The notes: generated from the sequence alone by a model not told the origin. DNA of 64,000 nucleotides from Solirubrobacteraceae bacterium (GCA_029263125.1 JAJCYD010000043.1:62001-126000), one strand, 5' to 3'; shown: positions 47,991 through 57,344, counted from the stretch's first letter. Numbers and translations are program-made.

Positions 47991-48835
47991 CGCCCCCGCC
48001 GCACCCGCTCGATCGCCTCGTCGGTCCACTCGTGCGTGCGCATCAGGCGGTAGCGGTCGCTTGACAGGCGCAGGTAGGCGTCGGTCTCGGTCTCGCGGCG
48101 CCCGATGAGGTCGGCCTCGTGCAGGATCGCGACAACCGGCTCGTACTCCTCGCGCCACCAGCGCAGGGCGACCTGCTCGCGATCCAGCCGCTCGCCCTCG
48201 TGCTGGGTCAGGCGAAAGCCCCACGCCTCGACGCCTTCGGCCAGCGAGCCGTAGTCCAGCGGATCGGTCACCGCGATCCGCTCCGCTGCAGCGGAGGGCA
48301 GCGGCACCCGCTCGCGGAAGACGCGCTCATGGCTCTTGAGCGGAAGCGCGTCGGAGCTGATCGACGCATCCACCGCCAGCCGGGTTGTCACCTGGACGAC
48401 GTGCGCGTCGATCGTGTCGCGCCCCTGCGCTCGCGCCACCGCGACGCGGTGATGGCCGTCGCGCACGAAGTGCAGGTCGCCGACGCGGTAAACGTCGATC
48501 GGCGGCATCGACGCTCCGCGCCGCTGCGCGTCGGCGATCCGCTCGAAGCGCACGCGCACGCGCGCTGATGTCGGGCGGAACGCGCGATCGAACTCCTTCG
48601 CGCGGTCGACGGTCCCGACGATCGAGTCGATCTCGATCGTCGTCACGCCGAGGTCGCGCTCCGCGACCCGGCCGAGCGCTTCGACGACCTCGTCGAAGGA
48701 GAGCATGACGTCGACGTCGCCGGCCTGCAGGCGCAGCATCGAGGACAGCCGCGCGAGCATGCGCCCGCGCCGCGCGCGCAGGAAGTCGTCCTGCGCGTCG
48801 CTGCCGGGAAAGCCGGTATCGCGGGCGATGGGCAT
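47987..48835 (-). CDS. ParB/Srx-fold domain protein of unknown function
   Basis: 282 residues. The central region has the ParB-like nucleotide-binding signature: IDVYRVGDLHFVRDGHHRVA followed by VARAQGRDTIDAHVV (near residues 112-150). The N-terminal helical part (DDFLRARRGRMLARLSSML) and the C-terminal part (REEYEPVVAILHEADLIGRRE) are as in DUF4032-like proteins. No helix-turn-helix is apparent, so it is unlikely to be a chromosome-partition ParB. It is convergent with the TIR-like gene, overlapping by 4 bp. Confidence 0.8.
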   Translation of the reverse strand: MPIARDTGFPGSDAQDDFLRARRGRMLARLSSMLRLQAGDVDVMLSFDEVVEALGRVAERDLGVTTIEIDSIVGTVDRAKEFDRAFRPTSARVRVRFERIADAQRRGASMPPIDVYRVGDLHFVRDGHHRVAVARAQGRDTIDAHVVQVTTRLAVDASISSDALPLKSHERVFRERVPLPSAAAERIAVTDPLDYGSLAEGVEAWGFRLTQHEGERLDREQVALRWWREEYEPVVAILHEADLIGRRETETDAYLRLSSDRYRLMRTHEWTDEAIERVRRGR

Positions 48836-48880
48836 CTGTCGTCGCGATCAGCATAGGCCCGAGCACTGCGCGCCGGGCGT

Positions 48881-48908
48881 TTGAACTGCGCGCCGAGGGC
48901 GCTACGAT
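48881..48908 (+). promoter_or_regulatory. Promoter of the leuA leader
   Basis: TTGAAC (48881-48886), a 16-nt spacer and TACGAT (48903-48908) form the clearest sigma-70-type promoter in the window. Transcription would begin at about 48915, a few bases before the GTG of the leader peptide. Confidence 0.6.
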
Positions 48909-48917
48909 TGCCACGTC

Positions 48918-48971
48918 GTGACGAGCCTGCTCTCCCTTCGCCTGCTGCTGCTCCCCCCTCGGGGGGAATAA
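48918..48971 (+). CDS. leuL: Leucine-rich leader peptide of leuA (attenuator)
   Basis: A GTG-to-TAA frame of 17 codons encodes MTSLLSLRLLLLPPRGE, in which 7 residues are leucine, four of them consecutive. It lies between a good promoter and leuA, 128 nt upstream of leuA. The end of the frame contains a C-run/G-run that can pair (about 48953-48966), and further inverted repeats follow. This is the layout of ribosome-mediated attenuation: leucine starvation stalls the ribosome and alters downstream folding. Confidence 0.75.
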   Translation: MTSLLSLRLLLLPPRGE

Positions 48972-49099
48972 TGCGTGGCGGCCGCCGTAGCCGCGAACCC
49001 ATCGCAGGAGAACGCTGAAGAGGGACGAGCGTTGCGACAGCCGGTCGCACTCGCCCGCACCGCGCGACGCGCGCCAGGAGACCAGAGAAGGAACCCACC

Positions 49100-51340
49100 A
49101 TGACGATGCCGTTTCACAAGTACCGGCCCTATCCGAACGTCGAGCTCGCCGATCGCACGTGGCCGGACACCCGCATCACCCACGCCCCGATCTGGACGAG
49201 CGTGGACCTGCGCGACGGCAACCAGGCGCTCGATCCCCCGATGGACGTCAAGCGCAAGCGCCGCATGTTCAAGCTGCTCGTGCAGGACATCGGCCTCAAG
49301 GAGATCGAGGTCGGCTTCCCGTCGGCCTCCAAGGCCGAGTTCGACTTCATGCGCATGCTCGTCGACGAGGATCTCGTCCCCGACGACGTCACGGTCATGG
49401 TCCTCACGCAGGCACGCGAGGAGCTCATCAAGCGATCGTTCGAGAGCCTCGAAGGTCTGCCGCAGGCCATCGTGCACCTCTACAACTCGACCTCCACGAC
49501 GCAGCGCCGCGTCGTCTTCCGGATGGATCGCGAGGGCGTCAAGAAGATCGCGGTCGAGGGAGCCAAGCACTGCCGCGAACAGGCCGAGCTGCGTCCCGAC
49601 CAGGACATCCGCTTCGAGTACAGCCCGGAGAGCTTCACGGCGACCGAGCCCGAGTACGCCCTGGAGGTCTGCGAGGCGGTGATGGACGTCTTCGAGCCGA
49701 CGCCCGAGCGCAGGCTGATCCTCAACCTGCCGGCAACGGTCGAGCTGTCGACCCCCAACCTCTACGGCGACATCATCGAATGGTTCTGTCGCAACGTCTC
49801 GCGGCGCGACTCGGTGATCGTCAGCCTGCATCCCCACAACGACCGCGGCACGGCGGTGGCCGCGACGGAGTTCGGCCTGATGGCCGGCGCGCAGCGCGTC
49901 GAGGGCACGCTGTTTGGCAACGGCGAGCGCACCGGCAACGTCGACATCGTCACGCTGGCGCTCAACATGATGGTCCAGGGCGTCGATCCAACGCTCGACT
50001 TCTCGCGCATCAACCACGTCCGCAAGGAGGCCGAGCACTGCAACCGGATGCCCGTCGGCGAGCGCCATCCGTACGTCGGCGACCTCGTCTACACGGCCTT
50101 CTCCGGGTCTCACCAGGACGCGATCAAGAAGGGCATGGAGGCGATGTCGACCGGCGAGGAAGCGGTCTGGGACGTCCCGTACCTGCCCTTCGATCCGCGC
50201 GATATCGGCCGCAACTACGACGAGGCGGTGCGCGTCAACTCGCAGTCGGGCAAGGGCGGCGTCGCGTACCTCATGCGCGCCGAGCACGACCTGGAGATGC
50301 CGCGGCTGCTGCAGATCGAGTTCACGCGCACCGTGCAGGCGCAGATGGACGAGAGCGGCCAGGAGATGACGGCCGAGGCGCTGATGAAGCTGTTTCGCCG
50401 CGAGTACATCGAACGTCGTGACGTCACGCTGCTCAGCCACCAGACGATCGTCAACGACCGCGAGCACCTGTCGTCGGTGGCCGCGCGCCTGCAGTACGAG
50501 GACGGCGCGCCGATCGCGATCGAGGGGTCGGGCAACGGCACGATCTCCGCGTTCGTCAGCGCGCTGGAGACGCTGCTTGAAACGAAGATCAAGGTCCGCG
50601 ACTACGCCCAGCAGACGCTGAGCGACGGCACCGACGCCAAGGCGATCACCTACGTCAAGGTGAGCATCGGCGACGACACGACGTGGGGGGTCGGCGAGGA
50701 CACCGACACCGCCAAGGCGAACTTCGACGCGATCATCTCCGCCGTCAGCCGCGTTCCCAACGCGTGGGAGCCGCTGGCCGGGGCATCGGCCGGTGAGCTG
50801 GACACACCGTCGGAGCTGCAGTTCGCGTTCATGGCAGCGGTCAAGGACGTCTTCATGCAGCACGGCGGCCTCGCGGCGGACGACGGCCTGTTCGAACGCG
50901 AGCCGCTCGCCCAGGAGGTGCTGCGATTGGAGCACGCGATCGCCGACCAGCGCCGCGCGGACGTCGTCGGCCACACGGTCACCTCCGACGACGCGCGATC
51001 GACCTGGAGCATTGCGGCGACGCTGCGCGTCGGCGACCGCGACATCGCCATCGACGGCGTCGGCAACGGCACGATCTCGGCGTTCGTCGACGCGCTGGAG
51101 CAGTGGCTCGCCGTGAAGCTGGAGATCAACGACTTCGCGCAGCAGACGCTCAGCGTCGGGACCGGTGCGCGGGCCATCTCCTGCATCGGGGCCCGCGTAG
51201 ACGGCGAGGATGCGTGGGGCATCGCGGTGGGCACCGACACGGTGACCGCGAACTTCAACGCGATCCTGTCGGCCGTGAGTCGCGTCCCGCAGGCATGGAA
51301 CGCCGTGGCGAGCGCGGCGCCCACGCAGCCCGCCGCGTGA
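49100..51340 (+). CDS. leuA: 2-Isopropylmalate synthase with duplicated C-terminal regulatory domain
   Basis: 746 residues, well above the 560-610 typical of this LeuA class. The catalytic TIM barrel (about residues 30-320) has WTSVDLRDGNQAL, VHLYNSTSTTQRR and metal-binding SLHPHNDRGTAVA. After the linker, the LeuA dimer/allosteric domain occurs twice: about residues 458-560 (IAIEGSGNGTISAFVSALE ... VSRVPNAWEPL) and 636-737 (IAIDGVGNGTISAFVDALE ... VSRVPQAWNAV). The two copies are separated by about 178 codons. It condenses 2-ketoisovalerate with acetyl-CoA, the first leucine step. A GAGAAGG site precedes the ATG. Confidence 0.96.
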   Translation: MTMPFHKYRPYPNVELADRTWPDTRITHAPIWTSVDLRDGNQALDPPMDVKRKRRMFKLLVQDIGLKEIEVGFPSASKAEFDFMRMLVDEDLVPDDVTVMVLTQAREELIKRSFESLEGLPQAIVHLYNSTSTTQRRVVFRMDREGVKKIAVEGAKHCREQAELRPDQDIRFEYSPESFTATEPEYALEVCEAVMDVFEPTPERRLILNLPATVELSTPNLYGDIIEWFCRNVSRRDSVIVSLHPHNDRGTAVAATEFGLMAGAQRVEGTLFGNGERTGNVDIVTLALNMMVQGVDPTLDFSRINHVRKEAEHCNRMPVGERHPYVGDLVYTAFSGSHQDAIKKGMEAMSTGEEAVWDVPYLPFDPRDIGRNYDEAVRVNSQSGKGGVAYLMRAEHDLEMPRLLQIEFTRTVQAQMDESGQEMTAEALMKLFRREYIERRDVTLLSHQTIVNDREHLSSVAARLQYEDGAPIAIEGSGNGTISAFVSALETLLETKIKVRDYAQQTLSDGTDAKAITYVKVSIGDDTTWGVGEDTDTAKANFDAIISAVSRVPNAWEPLAGASAGELDTPSELQFAFMAAVKDVFMQHGGLAADDGLFEREPLAQEVLRLEHAIADQRRADVVGHTVTSDDARSTWSIAATLRVGDRDIAIDGVGNGTISAFVDALEQWLAVKLEINDFAQQTLSVGTGARAISCIGARVDGEDAWGIAVGTDTVTANFNAILSAVSRVPQAWNAVASAAPTQPAA

Positions 51341-51410
51341 CGGCCCGATCGCCGCGTTGACGGGTGCTCGCTGCCTGTTCGTCGCCCGGCACCGACGGTC
51401 AGCGCGGCGG

Positions 51411-51680
51411 CTACCCGGGATCCTCGTCGGGCCAGCGGCCATGCTCGTCGAAGTAGTCGCGCGCCTGTGCCTCGCGGTCGCGTTCGGCGTCGCCGCTGAC
51501 TCCCACGCGGTAGAGCACGTTGAGCAGCAGGACCGATCCCGCCACGCCGATCGCCATCGCGAAGCCCTCGAGGCCCGTCAGCGAGCGATTGACGATCAGC
51601 ACGACGACGCCGGCGGCGATGATCCCGCCCGGCACGACGTAGCGAACCACGAACAGGCCCTTGGACCGGCTGGCTGACAT
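51411..51680 (-). CDS. Small membrane protein
   Basis: 89 residues. Two hydrophobic helices (VVPGGIIAAGVVVLIVNRSL and FAMAIGVAGSVLLLNVLYRV) are followed by a charged cytoplasmic tail (GDAERDREAQARDYFDEHGR ending WPDEDPG). The tail pattern is common in small actinobacterial membrane proteins of unknown function. The stop of the upstream phosphatase gene (51690) is downstream-adjacent on the same strand, so the two may be co-transcribed. Confidence 0.75.
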   Translation of the reverse strand: MSASRSKGLFVVRYVVPGGIIAAGVVVLIVNRSLTGLEGFAMAIGVAGSVLLLNVLYRVGVSGDAERDREAQARDYFDEHGRWPDEDPG

Positions 51681-51689
51681 GTCTCTGGG

Positions 51690-52415
51690 CTACCCGTTCG
51701 GGGCGCCATCGCCCCCTGGGAGGCCGCCGGCGAACTCCGGCCACGCCAGCTCGCGCAGCGAGGCTGCCACGACCGCGCCGTTGTCGAATAGGCGCTCGCG
51801 CACGATGACGGGGTCGGTCGTCTGATCGAGGATCGCGGTGATGACGCGCATCGGACCGGTGTGCGTGCTGATCAGGACGTCGAGCGGGCGACTCAGCCGC
51901 GCGGCGAGCGCGCGCAGATCCAGCAGGAACGACAGGCAGCGCCGGGCCAGCGCGACGTAGCTCTCGCCGCCGGTCGGCGCGATCTGCAGGTCGACCGCCA
52001 GGCGCGGGTCGCGCGGACGGATCTGCGTGCGCTCGAGCACGCCGAACGAGCGCTCGGCGAGGCGGGCGTCCTGCACCGTGCACGCCACGTCCAGGCCGCC
52101 CGCGTGCGCCATGAGCTCGAGCGTCTCGGTGCTGCGCTGGAGGGTTGAGGCACAGGCGATGTCGAAGGCGCGGCCGGCGATCGCCCGTCCCGCCTCCTGG
52201 GCCTGAAGGCGCCCGCGGACGGTCAGCGGCGAATCGGTGATGCCCGTGAACAGGCCGGCGGCGTTGGTCGTCGTCTCACCGTGGCGCACGAGCCACAGCT
52301 CGACCGCCGGGGCGGGCACCTGCCCGGCGATCCGCTCGCGGAGCCGCTCCCGGCTCTCGAGCTGCGTTGTGGCGACCCGCGTCCACGCGTCGATCACCGC
52401 GAGGTCCGCGGTCAT
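51690..52415 (-). CDS. Histidine phosphatase family protein
   Basis: 241 residues from the ATG at 52415, which overlaps the patatin stop (ATGA). The phosphohistidine motif is ELWLVRHGETTTN (near residue 40), followed by GITDSPLTVRGRLQAQEAG, CASTLQRSTETLELM (second Arg) and DVLISTHTGPMRVI (second catalytic His). An N-terminal extension of about 35 residues precedes the core. The substrate is not predictable: phosphoglycerate mutase, phosphosugar or nucleotide phosphatases share the fold. Confidence 0.88.
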   Translation of the reverse strand: MTADLAVIDAWTRVATTQLESRERLRERIAGQVPAPAVELWLVRHGETTTNAAGLFTGITDSPLTVRGRLQAQEAGRAIAGRAFDIACASTLQRSTETLELMAHAGGLDVACTVQDARLAERSFGVLERTQIRPRDPRLAVDLQIAPTGGESYVALARRCLSFLLDLRALAARLSRPLDVLISTHTGPMRVITAILDQTTDPVIVRERLFDNGAVVAASLRELAWPEFAGGLPGGDGAPNG

Positions 52416-53419
52416 CCCGCCGCCTTGCTGCCCCCGTCGCGGGCCCCGATCTCGCGCCCCTGCGCATACCCGCCGGTGAGCACGCGCTCGCGCAGGCTCG
52501 CGTCCATGAGGTTGGGTCCCATGACGCGCGCGATCTCCTGGCTGGGGCCGATCATCCGCACCTTCGCGCCGCGGCTGCGCAGGGTCATCGTCTCCAGCGC
52601 CGCCGTGCTGCCGGCGATCGCCCGCAGCAGCCCGAACGGCGAGGCGATCGCGATGTCGAGGCTCGCGATCGGATTCAGGCACAGGATCTCGGTCTGTCGT
52701 GCCGCCGGAGCGATGTCGAGGTTCGTGTTGCTCCAGACGCCGCCGTCGACGTACTCGCGCCCGTCGATGCGCACCGGCGCGAAGATCCACGGGACCGAGC
52801 ACGATGCCTGCACCGCCTTGGCGACGGTTGCCTCGGGCGCCCCTGGAGCGCCGAAGACGACGCGCCGGCCGCTCTCGCGGTCGACGGCGACGACGCGCAG
52901 GCGCCCGTCGAAGCGCGCGCCGGTCTCGCTGACGCCGTCGTGGATCTCGTCCAGCGACGTGTCCGAGCCGGGCGCGCGTCCAAGCAGGGCGGCGCGCATG
53001 GCGCTGCTGCCCGTCGAGCCGATCGCCAGCGCCATCGGTGCCAGCGGCGTGGCCGCGATCCCGGCGAGCCGCGCCGCCTCGCGCGCGATGCTCGTGATCG
53101 CCGAGCGCGGGATGCCCAGGAACGGCGCGGCCAGCTGCGAGGCGGTCTCGGAGGCGACGTCGGCACCCGACGCCGCCGGATCGCCGGCCCCGAGGGTCCG
53201 CCGCGCCGGCGGCCCCGTCGGGCGACGCGGTCGCTGGCCGGCGGCCAGCGCCGCTGCGACGAGCGAGCCGGCCGACGTGCCGATGAACGCCTCGGTCTTG
53301 CGAAAGTCATGATCGGCCGCGTCTTCGATCCCCGCCAGCAGGCCGCTCATCCACGCCTCGCCGAGCGTCCCGCCGCTCGCGAGAACCAGCACGTCGGGTG
53401 GCATGAAGTGCTCGCTCAC
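52412..53419 (-). CDS. Patatin-like phospholipase
   Basis: 335 residues from a GTG (ATG at 53404 also possible). The serine-Asp dyad is present: GTSAGS (GxSxG, near residue 48) and DGGVWSNTNLD (DGG, near residue 222). The anion-hole Gly-rich loop is LASGGTLGEAWM near residue 13. Predicted lipid acyl hydrolase, cytoplasmic as no signal peptide is seen. Translationally coupled to the histidine phosphatase. Confidence 0.88.
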   Translation of the reverse strand: MSEHFMPPDVLVLASGGTLGEAWMSGLLAGIEDAADHDFRKTEAFIGTSAGSLVAAALAAGQRPRRPTGPPARRTLGAGDPAASGADVASETASQLAAPFLGIPRSAITSIAREAARLAGIAATPLAPMALAIGSTGSSAMRAALLGRAPGSDTSLDEIHDGVSETGARFDGRLRVVAVDRESGRRVVFGAPGAPEATVAKAVQASCSVPWIFAPVRIDGREYVDGGVWSNTNLDIAPAARQTEILCLNPIASLDIAIASPFGLLRAIAGSTAALETMTLRSRGAKVRMIGPSQEIARVMGPNLMDASLRERVLTGGYAQGREIGARDGGSKAAG

Positions 53420-53463
53420 GCCGCGGGAGCGTAGCGCCCGCGGCTACCCGCGGCGGGAGTCGA

Positions 53464-53982
53464 TCACTTCCAGCGCCAGGAGCCCAGCATCTCGTCGAAC
53501 TCGTCGTTGGCCGACGCAAAGCGCGATGCCAGCGCGGTCAGCGTGATGGTGTGCGCGCGGCCCTTGTGGATGACAGCCACCTGCCGGCCATGGAGCTCGT
53601 CGCCTTGCGGGCTCTTCTGGTCGTACTCGTACGTGAAGCCGTCGTCGTCATCGACGTTCAGCGCCTTCGCGGCGGTGATCTTCGTCGCGCCAACGGCGTC
53701 CAGCTGTCCGCGATAGATCGTGCGCAGATCGCCGAGGCCGACCTCGTCGGGGACGCTCTCGCGCAGGATGTTGACGTTCGTGTTGAACGTGCCGCCCGCC
53801 TTGCCGATCAGCAGATCGAAGCGGATGACCGAGCCCTCGACCTTGTCAGTGCCGTCCTTCCAGCCCTCGGCCAGCGTGACCTCATAGCCGGTGCCCGAGA
53901 CGGAGCCGCCGTCGCCACCGCCGCAGCCCGCGAGCAGGAGTGCGAGGACGCCCAGCAGCGCAAGCGCGCTGGATGGATGCAT
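53464..53982 (-). CDS. Lipoprotein of unknown function
   Basis: 172 residues from the ATG at 53982. The signal peptide and lipobox are clear (MHPSSALALLGVLALLLAGC, then GGGDGG). The mature domain has YEVTLAEGWKDG, GTFNTNVNILRE, DDDDGFTYEYDQ, AVIHKGRAHTITLTALASRF and NDEFDEMLGSWRW. This is the layout of PsbP/DcrB-like lipoproteins ('valuewkdgt...tinvvre...tltatasafdaneaefdamlaSwrw'). The role of such proteins is mostly unknown. The gene is divergent from the XRE-cupin regulator, 69 bp away. Confidence 0.82.
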   Translation of the reverse strand: MHPSSALALLGVLALLLAGCGGGDGGSVSGTGYEVTLAEGWKDGTDKVEGSVIRFDLLIGKAGGTFNTNVNILRESVPDEVGLGDLRTIYRGQLDAVGATKITAAKALNVDDDDGFTYEYDQKSPQGDELHGRQVAVIHKGRAHTITLTALASRFASANDEFDEMLGSWRWK

Positions 53983-54051
53983 CGCGCGACTGTAGATGTC
54001 TGACCCATGCGGAGCAACACCCCGCGGCGTATGCGATAGCGTACAAGCGTA

Positions 54052-54639
54052 ATGACGACGATCGAACATCCGACGCCGATCGGCCCGCGGATTCGAGCAC
54101 TGCGCGACGCGATGGAGCTCAGCCTGCGCGACCTCGCCGATCGCTGTGGTGTCAGCGCGCCGATGCTCAGCCAGGTCGAGCGCGGGGAGACGAGCCCGAC
54201 GCTGGCGGTCGCGGCGCGGATCGCGGGCGGTCTCGAGCTGAGCCTGTCGCAGCTGCTGCGCCTCGACGAGGGCGCGACCGTCTCCATCGTCCGTGCCACC
54301 GAGCGCCGGCCGGGCACCAACGACCCCGCATCCGGCCACCGAGCCGAGATCCTCACGCCACCGCTTCCAGGACAGCGCGCCGAGCTCTCGCGCCACGTCC
54401 TCGCACCGAACGCCGCCACGGGCGGTCCCGGCGACCCGCCGATGCACGAGCCCGGAAGCCGTGAGACCGCGCTCGTCCAGGAGGGCCGGGTCGTGCTGCA
54501 GATCGACGGCGAACGCTACGAGCTCACCGCCGGCGACTGCGTGACCTTCGACGCCGACCTGTCTCATCACTTCGAGAACCCCGGCTCCGACGACGCGGTC
54601 CTGCTCGCCGTCGTCTCCGCCGGCCTACGCAGGAGCTGA
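54052..54639 (+). CDS. XRE-family regulator with C-terminal cupin domain
   Basis: 195 residues. A helix-turn-helix (about residues 10-65: [20 protein letters not shown], then [26 protein letters not shown]) is joined to a cupin ligand-binding domain (about 110-192: [20 protein letters not shown], then [21 protein letters not shown]). Only 4 bp separate it from leuC, whose ribosome-binding site lies in its last codons. It is therefore the first gene of the leuC-leuD unit and may regulate it. The effector is unknown. Confidence 0.88.
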   Translation: MTTIEHPTPIGPRIRALRDAMELSLRDLADRCGVSAPMLSQVERGETSPTLAVAARIAGGLELSLSQLLRLDEGATVSIVRATERRPGTNDPASGHRAEILTPPLPGQRAELSRHVLAPNAATGGPGDPPMHEPGSRETALVQEGRVVLQIDGERYELTAGDCVTFDADLSHHFENPGSDDAVLLAVVSAGLRRS

Positions 54640-54643
54640 CGCC

Positions 54644-55999
54644 ATGACCGCACCGACGACGCTGTTTCACAAGATCTGGTCTGACCACGAGGTCGCGCCG
54701 GGCCTGTTGTGGATCGACCTGCACCTCGTCCACGAGGTGACCAGCCCGCAGGCCTTCGACGGGCTGCGGCTGGCAGGCAGGCCCGTGCGCCGCCCCGACC
54801 GCACGCTCGCCACGGCCGACCACAACGTGCCGACCGACGACACGCCGACCGCCGCGCTCATCAAGGACCAGCTCAGTCGCGTGCAGGTGCAGAAGCTCGA
54901 AAGCAACTGCGCGGAGTTCGGCGTGCCGATCTACTCGCTGGGCTCTGACAGGCAGGGCATCGTCCACGTCATCGGGCCGGAGCTCGGCGTCACGCAGCCG
55001 GGCATGACGATCGTCTGCGGCGACAGCCACACCGCCACCCACGGCGCGTTCGGCGCGCTGGCGTTCGGCATCGGCACCAGCGAGGTCGAGCACGTGCTCG
55101 CCACGCAGTGCCTGGTTTCCAACAAGCCGCGCTCGATGCGCATCCTCTACACGGGCGATCTGGGCTTCGGCGTCACGGCGAAGGACCTGATCCTCGCGAC
55201 GATCGGCCAGATGGGCGTCGACGGCGCCACGGGCCATGTCGTCGAGTACGCCGGACCGGCGATCGCGGCGCTGTCGATGGAGGGCCGCATGACCGTCTGC
55301 AACATGACGATCGAGGGCGGCGGGCGGGCCGGCATGGTCGCGCCGGACGACACGACGTTCGCGTGGGTCTCCGAGCGCGCCGGCATCGACATCCCCGACG
55401 CCTGGCGAGCCCTGAGGACCGACGAGGGCGCGAGCTTCGACCGCGAGATGACCGTCGACGCCGCCGCCATCAGCCCGCAGGTCACGTGGGGCACCGCGCC
55501 CGACATGGTCGCCGGCGTCGCCGACGCCGTGCCCGAGCCGACGACCGAGGGCCACGAGCGCGCGCTGACCTACATGGACCTGCGCGCCGGCACGCCGATC
55601 CAGGAGATCGCGCTGGACCGCGTCTTCATCGGCTCCTGCACGAACAGCCGCATCGGCGACCTGCGCGTCGCGGCCGAGGTCGCCCGCGGCCGCAAGGTCG
55701 CCTCCTCGGTGCACGCGATGGTCGTGCCGGGCTCGGCGCAGGTCAAGGCGCAGGCCGAGCGCGAGGGCCTGCACGAGGTCTTCCGCGAGGCGGGCTTTGA
55801 CTGGCGCGGCGCCGGCTGCTCGATGTGCCTGGGGATGAACCCCGACACGCTGGAGCCGGGCGAGCGCTGCGCCTCGACGTCCAACCGCAACTTCGAGGGC
55901 CGCCAGGGACGCGGCGGGCGCACCCACCTCGTCTCACCCCAGATGGCCGCCGCCGCAGCCATCGAGGGCCGTTTCGTCGACATCAGGGAGTGGAGCTAA
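54644..55999 (+). CDS. leuC: 3-Isopropylmalate dehydratase, large subunit
   Basis: 451 residues. The aconitase-type active site is visible: [15 protein letters not shown]-like [20 protein letters not shown], the first Fe-S Cys in [13 protein letters not shown] and the CxxC pair in [11 protein letters not shown], plus [14 protein letters not shown]. It starts [14 protein letters not shown], as in LeuC. With LeuD it isomerises 2- to 3-isopropylmalate and, in the citramalate pathway, citramalate to methylmalate. Its stop overlaps the leuD start by one base (TAATG). Confidence 0.96.
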   Translation: MTAPTTLFHKIWSDHEVAPGLLWIDLHLVHEVTSPQAFDGLRLAGRPVRRPDRTLATADHNVPTDDTPTAALIKDQLSRVQVQKLESNCAEFGVPIYSLGSDRQGIVHVIGPELGVTQPGMTIVCGDSHTATHGAFGALAFGIGTSEVEHVLATQCLVSNKPRSMRILYTGDLGFGVTAKDLILATIGQMGVDGATGHVVEYAGPAIAALSMEGRMTVCNMTIEGGGRAGMVAPDDTTFAWVSERAGIDIPDAWRALRTDEGASFDREMTVDAAAISPQVTWGTAPDMVAGVADAVPEPTTEGHERALTYMDLRAGTPIQEIALDRVFIGSCTNSRIGDLRVAAEVARGRKVASSVHAMVVPGSAQVKAQAEREGLHEVFREAGFDWRGAGCSMCLGMNPDTLEPGERCASTSNRNFEGRQGRGGRTHLVSPQMAAAAAIEGRFVDIREWS

Positions 56000-56559
56000 T
56001 GGAGCCGATCGTCACCTTCCAAGGAGGCGTGTCCGTGCTGGATCGCGCCGACGTCGACACCGACCAGATCATTCCCAAGCAGTTCCTCAAGCGCGTCGAG
56101 CGCTCGGGCTTCGGCGAGTTTCTCTTCCACGACTGGGCCAAGGACACAGACTGGGAGCTGCCGGTCAACCCGATCCTCGTGACGGGCCGGAATTTCGGCT
56201 GCGGCTCCAGCCGCGAGCACGCGCCGTGGGCGCTTGAGGACTACGGCTTCAAGGCGATCGTCGCGCCGTCATTCGCGGACATCTTCAAGTCCAACTGCAC
56301 GAAGATCGGGCTGCTGCCAATCGAGATCGGCGAGGCGGATGTGCGCGCGCTGATGGGCGCCGAGCGGGCCGAGGTCGACCTGAAGGCCCAGGAGATTCGC
56401 TGGGACGGGACAAGCGCCTCGTTCGAGATCGATCCCGAGACCAAGCACCGGCTGCTCAACGGCCTCGACGACATCGCGCTCACGCTCGCCCAGGACGACG
56501 CGATCGCCGCCTACGAGCGCGACCGCGAACGTGCGGGGCCCGTCACGACCGCCCTGTGA
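55999..56559 (+). CDS. leuD: 3-Isopropylmalate dehydratase, small subunit
   Basis: 186 residues. LeuD motifs: RADVDTDQIIPKQFLKR, VTGRNFGCGSSREHAPWAL and FADIFKSNCTKIGLLPI. It forms the swivelling domain that completes the LeuC active site. It overlaps leuC by one base and the next methyltransferase by 4 bp (GTGA). Confidence 0.96.
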   Translation: MEPIVTFQGGVSVLDRADVDTDQIIPKQFLKRVERSGFGEFLFHDWAKDTDWELPVNPILVTGRNFGCGSSREHAPWALEDYGFKAIVAPSFADIFKSNCTKIGLLPIEIGEADVRALMGAERAEVDLKAQEIRWDGTSASFEIDPETKHRLLNGLDDIALTLAQDDAIAAYERDRERAGPVTTAL

Positions 56560-57323
56560 GCCTCGTGGCCACCGACTGGAACGCCGACACCTATCACCGC
56601 GTGTCGGGTCCGCAGGTGACCTGGTCGGCGGAGGTCCTCGACCGCCTGCGGTTGCGCGGCGACGAGACGGTGCTTGACGCCGGCTGCGGGTCGGGACGTG
56701 TGACGCGCCTGCTGCTCGACAGGTTGCCTGCAGGCCGCGTCATCGCGGTCGACGCGTCGCCGGACATGGTGGCTCGCGCGCGCGTCGAGCTGGCGGATGA
56801 GCCGGTGGATGTTCGACAGGCCGATCTCGCGATGCTGCGGCTGAAGCCGGGCGAGCAGGTCGACGGCGTCTTCTCCAACGCCACCTTCCATTGGGTTCTT
56901 GACCATGACGCGCTGTTCGCGTCGCTGGCCGGCGCAGTTCGTCCGGGCGGCCGTCTCAGCGCGCAGTGCGGGGGAGCGGGCAACGTCGCCGCGGTGCACG
57001 TGGCCGCGCTGGATGCGGCGACCGACCTCGGCGTTGCCGAGCGCTTCGTGGGCTGGCCCGCGCCATGGAACTTCGCCGGTCCGGACGTGACCGAGGAGCG
57101 CCTGTGCGCCGCGGGCTTTGACGAGGTTTGCTGCTGGCTGCAAGCGTGGCCGCTGACACCGGACGAGCCGCGCGATTTCCTGCAGACCGTGGTCCTCAGA
57201 CCGCACCTCGATCGCCTGGAGGCCGCCGATCGCGAGCGCTTCCTCGACGCCGTCATGGCCCATCTGGGAGAACGTCCGGTGCTCGACTACGTGCGCCTGA
57301 ACATCGTGGCCCGACGCCCCTGA
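56556..57323 (+). CDS. SAM-dependent methyltransferase (trans-aconitate methyltransferase-like)
   Basis: 255 residues from a GTG overlapping the leuD stop. Motif I is VLDAGCGSGRVTRLLLDRLP; FSNATFHWVLDHDALFASLA and AVRPGGRLSAQCGGAGN match the Tam/Methyltransf_25 type. Trans-aconitate methyltransferases detoxify a side product of aconitase-type enzymes, and LeuCD also belongs to the aconitase superfamily. The coupling to leuCD is suggestive, but the substrate is inferred only from similarity and context. Confidence 0.83.
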   Translation: MSLVATDWNADTYHRVSGPQVTWSAEVLDRLRLRGDETVLDAGCGSGRVTRLLLDRLPAGRVIAVDASPDMVARARVELADEPVDVRQADLAMLRLKPGEQVDGVFSNATFHWVLDHDALFASLAGAVRPGGRLSAQCGGAGNVAAVHVAALDAATDLGVAERFVGWPAPWNFAGPDVTEERLCAAGFDEVCCWLQAWPLTPDEPRDFLQTVVLRPHLDRLEAADRERFLDAVMAHLGERPVLDYVRLNIVARRP

Positions 57324-57331
57324 CGGCACGC

Positions 57332-57337
57332 TAGATT
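57332..57337 (+). promoter_or_regulatory. Putative -10 box of the Uma2 gene
   Basis: TAGATT ends 7 nt before the GTG at 57345, again the leaderless arrangement; it implies an internal promoter within the leu cluster. Confidence 0.35.
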
Positions 57338-57344
57338 CTGACCT

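Noticed and set aside
48902-51442. 846-codon open frame on the minus strand opposite leuA
   Set aside because: Arg/Asp/Val-rich low-complexity translation with no family motif, antisense to a fully convincing leuA; typical GC-rich shadow frame.
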